DNA of 64,000 nucleotides, from positions 976,501-1,040,500 of the forward strand of contig CM050454.1 of NCBI GenBank assembly GCA_027563935.2, read 5' to 3'. The position numbers and the translations under genes were made by a program. Positions 62,074-64,000 of the stretch are shown here, piece by piece. The notes below the pieces were generated by a model. That model worked only from the letters and a program-made list of their open reading frames with translations. It made no database searches and was not told where the DNA came from. The DNA comes from Costus lasius (Eukaryota > Streptophyta > Magnoliopsida > Zingiberales > Costaceae). Numbering within the stretch: position 1 is the stretch's first letter; every line of letters begins with the position of its first letter.

Positions 62074-62866
62074 TAGGGCTGAGCATTTGGTATTTTGGTA
62101 CCAGTACCAGTACCGAAATTTCGGTATCGAAGTACCGAACTTATTTTTTTGGTATCGGTACCAGTACCGAAGTACCGATATTTATATCGATACCAATACC
62201 GATTTTCTGAAATTTATTTTGAAAAATTTTTGAAATACTGAACTAGGGCAGCGAAGGGAGGAAGAATGGCCGGCCAGAAGTTAGGGTTCGGTTCGGTGGC
62301 TACTTTGGAGTTCGAACTTTAGAGAGAAGAATAGGGCAAAAAGATAAAACGAGGAATAGAGCTTTTCTAAGTGAGATTGTGAGAATTTAGAAGACTTGAT
62401 TCTTAAAGCTAAATTGGATTTTAGACTTAAATCAAACATCAATCATCAATCAAGTGATTCAAGTGAATCAAGTATTTCAAACCCGATGTGGAAAACAGGA
62501 AAAGTGAAAACAATATTGGCTTGGCTGGGTTGATTATTGATTAGAACTTAGAAGGTATATAGGTAAAGACATAAAGTGTAAAGAATGAATGGGCTGGCGG
62601 TTGGGCTTGAATGGGCTAATTAGAATTGTCTCTTAGATAGTTATATATGTATTATTAATAAATAATAATAAATAAATAAATCGGTACTTCGGTACCATAA
62701 AAAAACCTCAAAATTTTTTTTGATCCCAGTTCCGGTACCGCAATCCCAAATTAAAAATCGATACCGGTACTGAAATACCGAAGTACCAAAGTACCGGTAC
62801 CAAAGTACCGAATATCAAAAATTTTGGTACGGTACTTCGATACCAGTACCGTATGCTCACCCCCTA
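62074..62866. mobile_element. hAT-type element in unit C3
   Basis: 793 bp, CATAAGGC on both sides. Confidence 0.8.
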
Positions 62867-63199
62867 CATAAGGCTGTCATAGCTTCCAAAATAGTACACA
62901 GTAAGAATTTCAATACTAAAATGCACTACATTGCATTGGCAAGAAGGCTCAATCATTCTTACAGTAATAAAGAGTTGCTATATTTCCTTGAATTATGTGT
63001 GAGGTATCTAAATTTCCTATGTTAGGACTTTCTTTCTATGTTAGGTGCTATATTTTTTAACTAAAAATATTTTTTTAAAATATTATAAAGAAGTAATATA
63101 CATACTCTAAGCTAGACCTAGCAAAACCTGACCCGACCTGCTGACCTGACCTGACTCGACACGAAGTTAGGCGGGTTCGGATCAATCATAATCGTGTTC

Positions 63200-63410
63200 G
63201 GGTCGCCGGCAACAAGAGAGGCGCCGGTGGCAGACGGTATTTCTCGCTAGCGTGCCTCGAAGCTGAGACAGTGGTGAGGCTAGGGCATGCCAGAGCCTTA
63301 TATTGGGTGCAACGAGTAGGCGCCCGCCTATCTCGATGTTCTCCGCGCTCTTTGGAGATGCGGCGGCGAGAAAGGCCGAGGTCTTCACGGATTCGGAAAA
63401 ATATATAATC
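63200..63410 (-). pseudogene. F-box promoter/leader fragment, unit C3
   Basis: Same promoter/leader fragment as in the other 1.95-kb units. Confidence 0.75.
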
Positions 63411-63774
63411 CTGGTTGTACAGGTTATTTTAATAATGATTATAGTTTAATAATTATGTATATTTTAATAATCATTAACGTAACAATGGTTTATTAATATA
63501 TTCGGTTAAATATGTATAATACATCTAAAAAGTATGAGTATGTCTAATTGAAATATATTTTAATTATTAATTATGTGATTTATAAAATAATAAGCATCAA
63601 TAGTATTTATTGTGGTTCATTATTAAATCACCCAAGGCAAAGAAAACGGTATATTATGTTTGTCATCTAAATTTACATTGTGTTTCTTTTAAAACTCAAA
63701 ACCTTGGCTTTGTTCTCTTGAACAAAAAATTGAAAAGAAAAAATAAAAAATATATTAAATTTAGACATAAAAAC

Positions 63775-64000
63775 ATATTAATACTATTGAATAGCTAAAA
63801 ACATATAAATTATATTTTTTATATACTATTTTAAAAAATAATTTTTAATGTAAAATTTGCTATCCTTAATTTTTTTTAGGTAGCCGCGGTCGCCTAAAAA
63901 ATTTGCTTCTTTTGTGACTTAAAAGTATATATAATGTCTTCAGAATGAGAAATAAGCACACAATTGAGGGGAGGACGAATGGATAAGGGCCATAAGGCTA
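63775..64000. repeat. Start of array unit C4
   Basis: The unit start repeats again and reaches the CATAAGGC target site and the first two bases of the hAT element at 63999, where the window ends. The array therefore continues. Confidence 0.8.

Larger units (their letters stand above)
61850..63774. repeat. Array unit C3, 1.93 kb
   Basis: Further unit with the same junction; has a single rather than doubled AATTTAGACATAAAAACAT at its end. Confidence 0.82.

Noticed and set aside
55860..63774. A hidden F-box gene in copy C
   Set aside because: Only leader fragments at 61253 and 63200 match; no F-box or LRR coding sequence is present in 55.8-64.0 kb.

Overview
The window is nuclear DNA of a flowering plant. 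Genes are spliced with GT-AG introns, intergenic DNA is AT-rich, and there is an F-box/LRR gene, a plastid-type DUF760 gene, PIF/Harbinger, hAT and Mutator-type DNA elements, an LTR element with an initiator-Met tRNA primer site and a GH19 chitinase remnant. A monocot is my guess from protein style only; I cannot name the species.

The backbone is one gene neighbourhood present about three times in direct orientation, with an offset near 27.8 kb. The ancestral order was: a two-exon type II membrane protein gene (minus), a seven-exon DUF760 gene (plus), a cluster of small inverted-repeat elements, an F-box/LRR gene (minus), and a tandem array. Copy A (1-13.5 kb) holds the last DUF760 exon, a complete F-box gene and three further array units. 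Copy B (13.5-35 kb) holds a fragment of the membrane protein gene, a decayed Harbinger element, a complete DUF760 gene and an F-box gene with intact exons that has lost its probable TATA region. The segment from 35 to 42.5 kb is not shared: a TA microsatellite, a chitinase pseudogene fragment, a LINE remnant and a Harbinger element with two apparently intact genes. Copy C (42.6-64 kb) holds the membrane protein gene, frameshifted and with an LTR element in its intron, a DUF760 gene without its last exon, no F-box body, and a second tandem array that runs off the window.

The array unit of about 1.95 kb is a deletion product. It carries an 0.8-kb hAT-type element, the left end of a second inverted-repeat element, and the promoter and leader of the F-box gene fused together at a GGTC microhomology, with 3.6 kb including the F-box body lost. 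The copies have therefore lost different parts: only B keeps both DUF760 and F-box coding regions, and no copy keeps an uninterrupted membrane protein gene.

I found no RNA gene, no CRISPR array and nothing bacterial. The main points of interest are how the locus was rebuilt (microhomology deletions, templated filler, fold-back junctions), a nearly gutless LTR element with 1-kb LTRs 16 bp from a splice donor, and a candidate autonomous Harbinger element. No database search or computed alignment was possible; family names rest on motifs recognised by eye.
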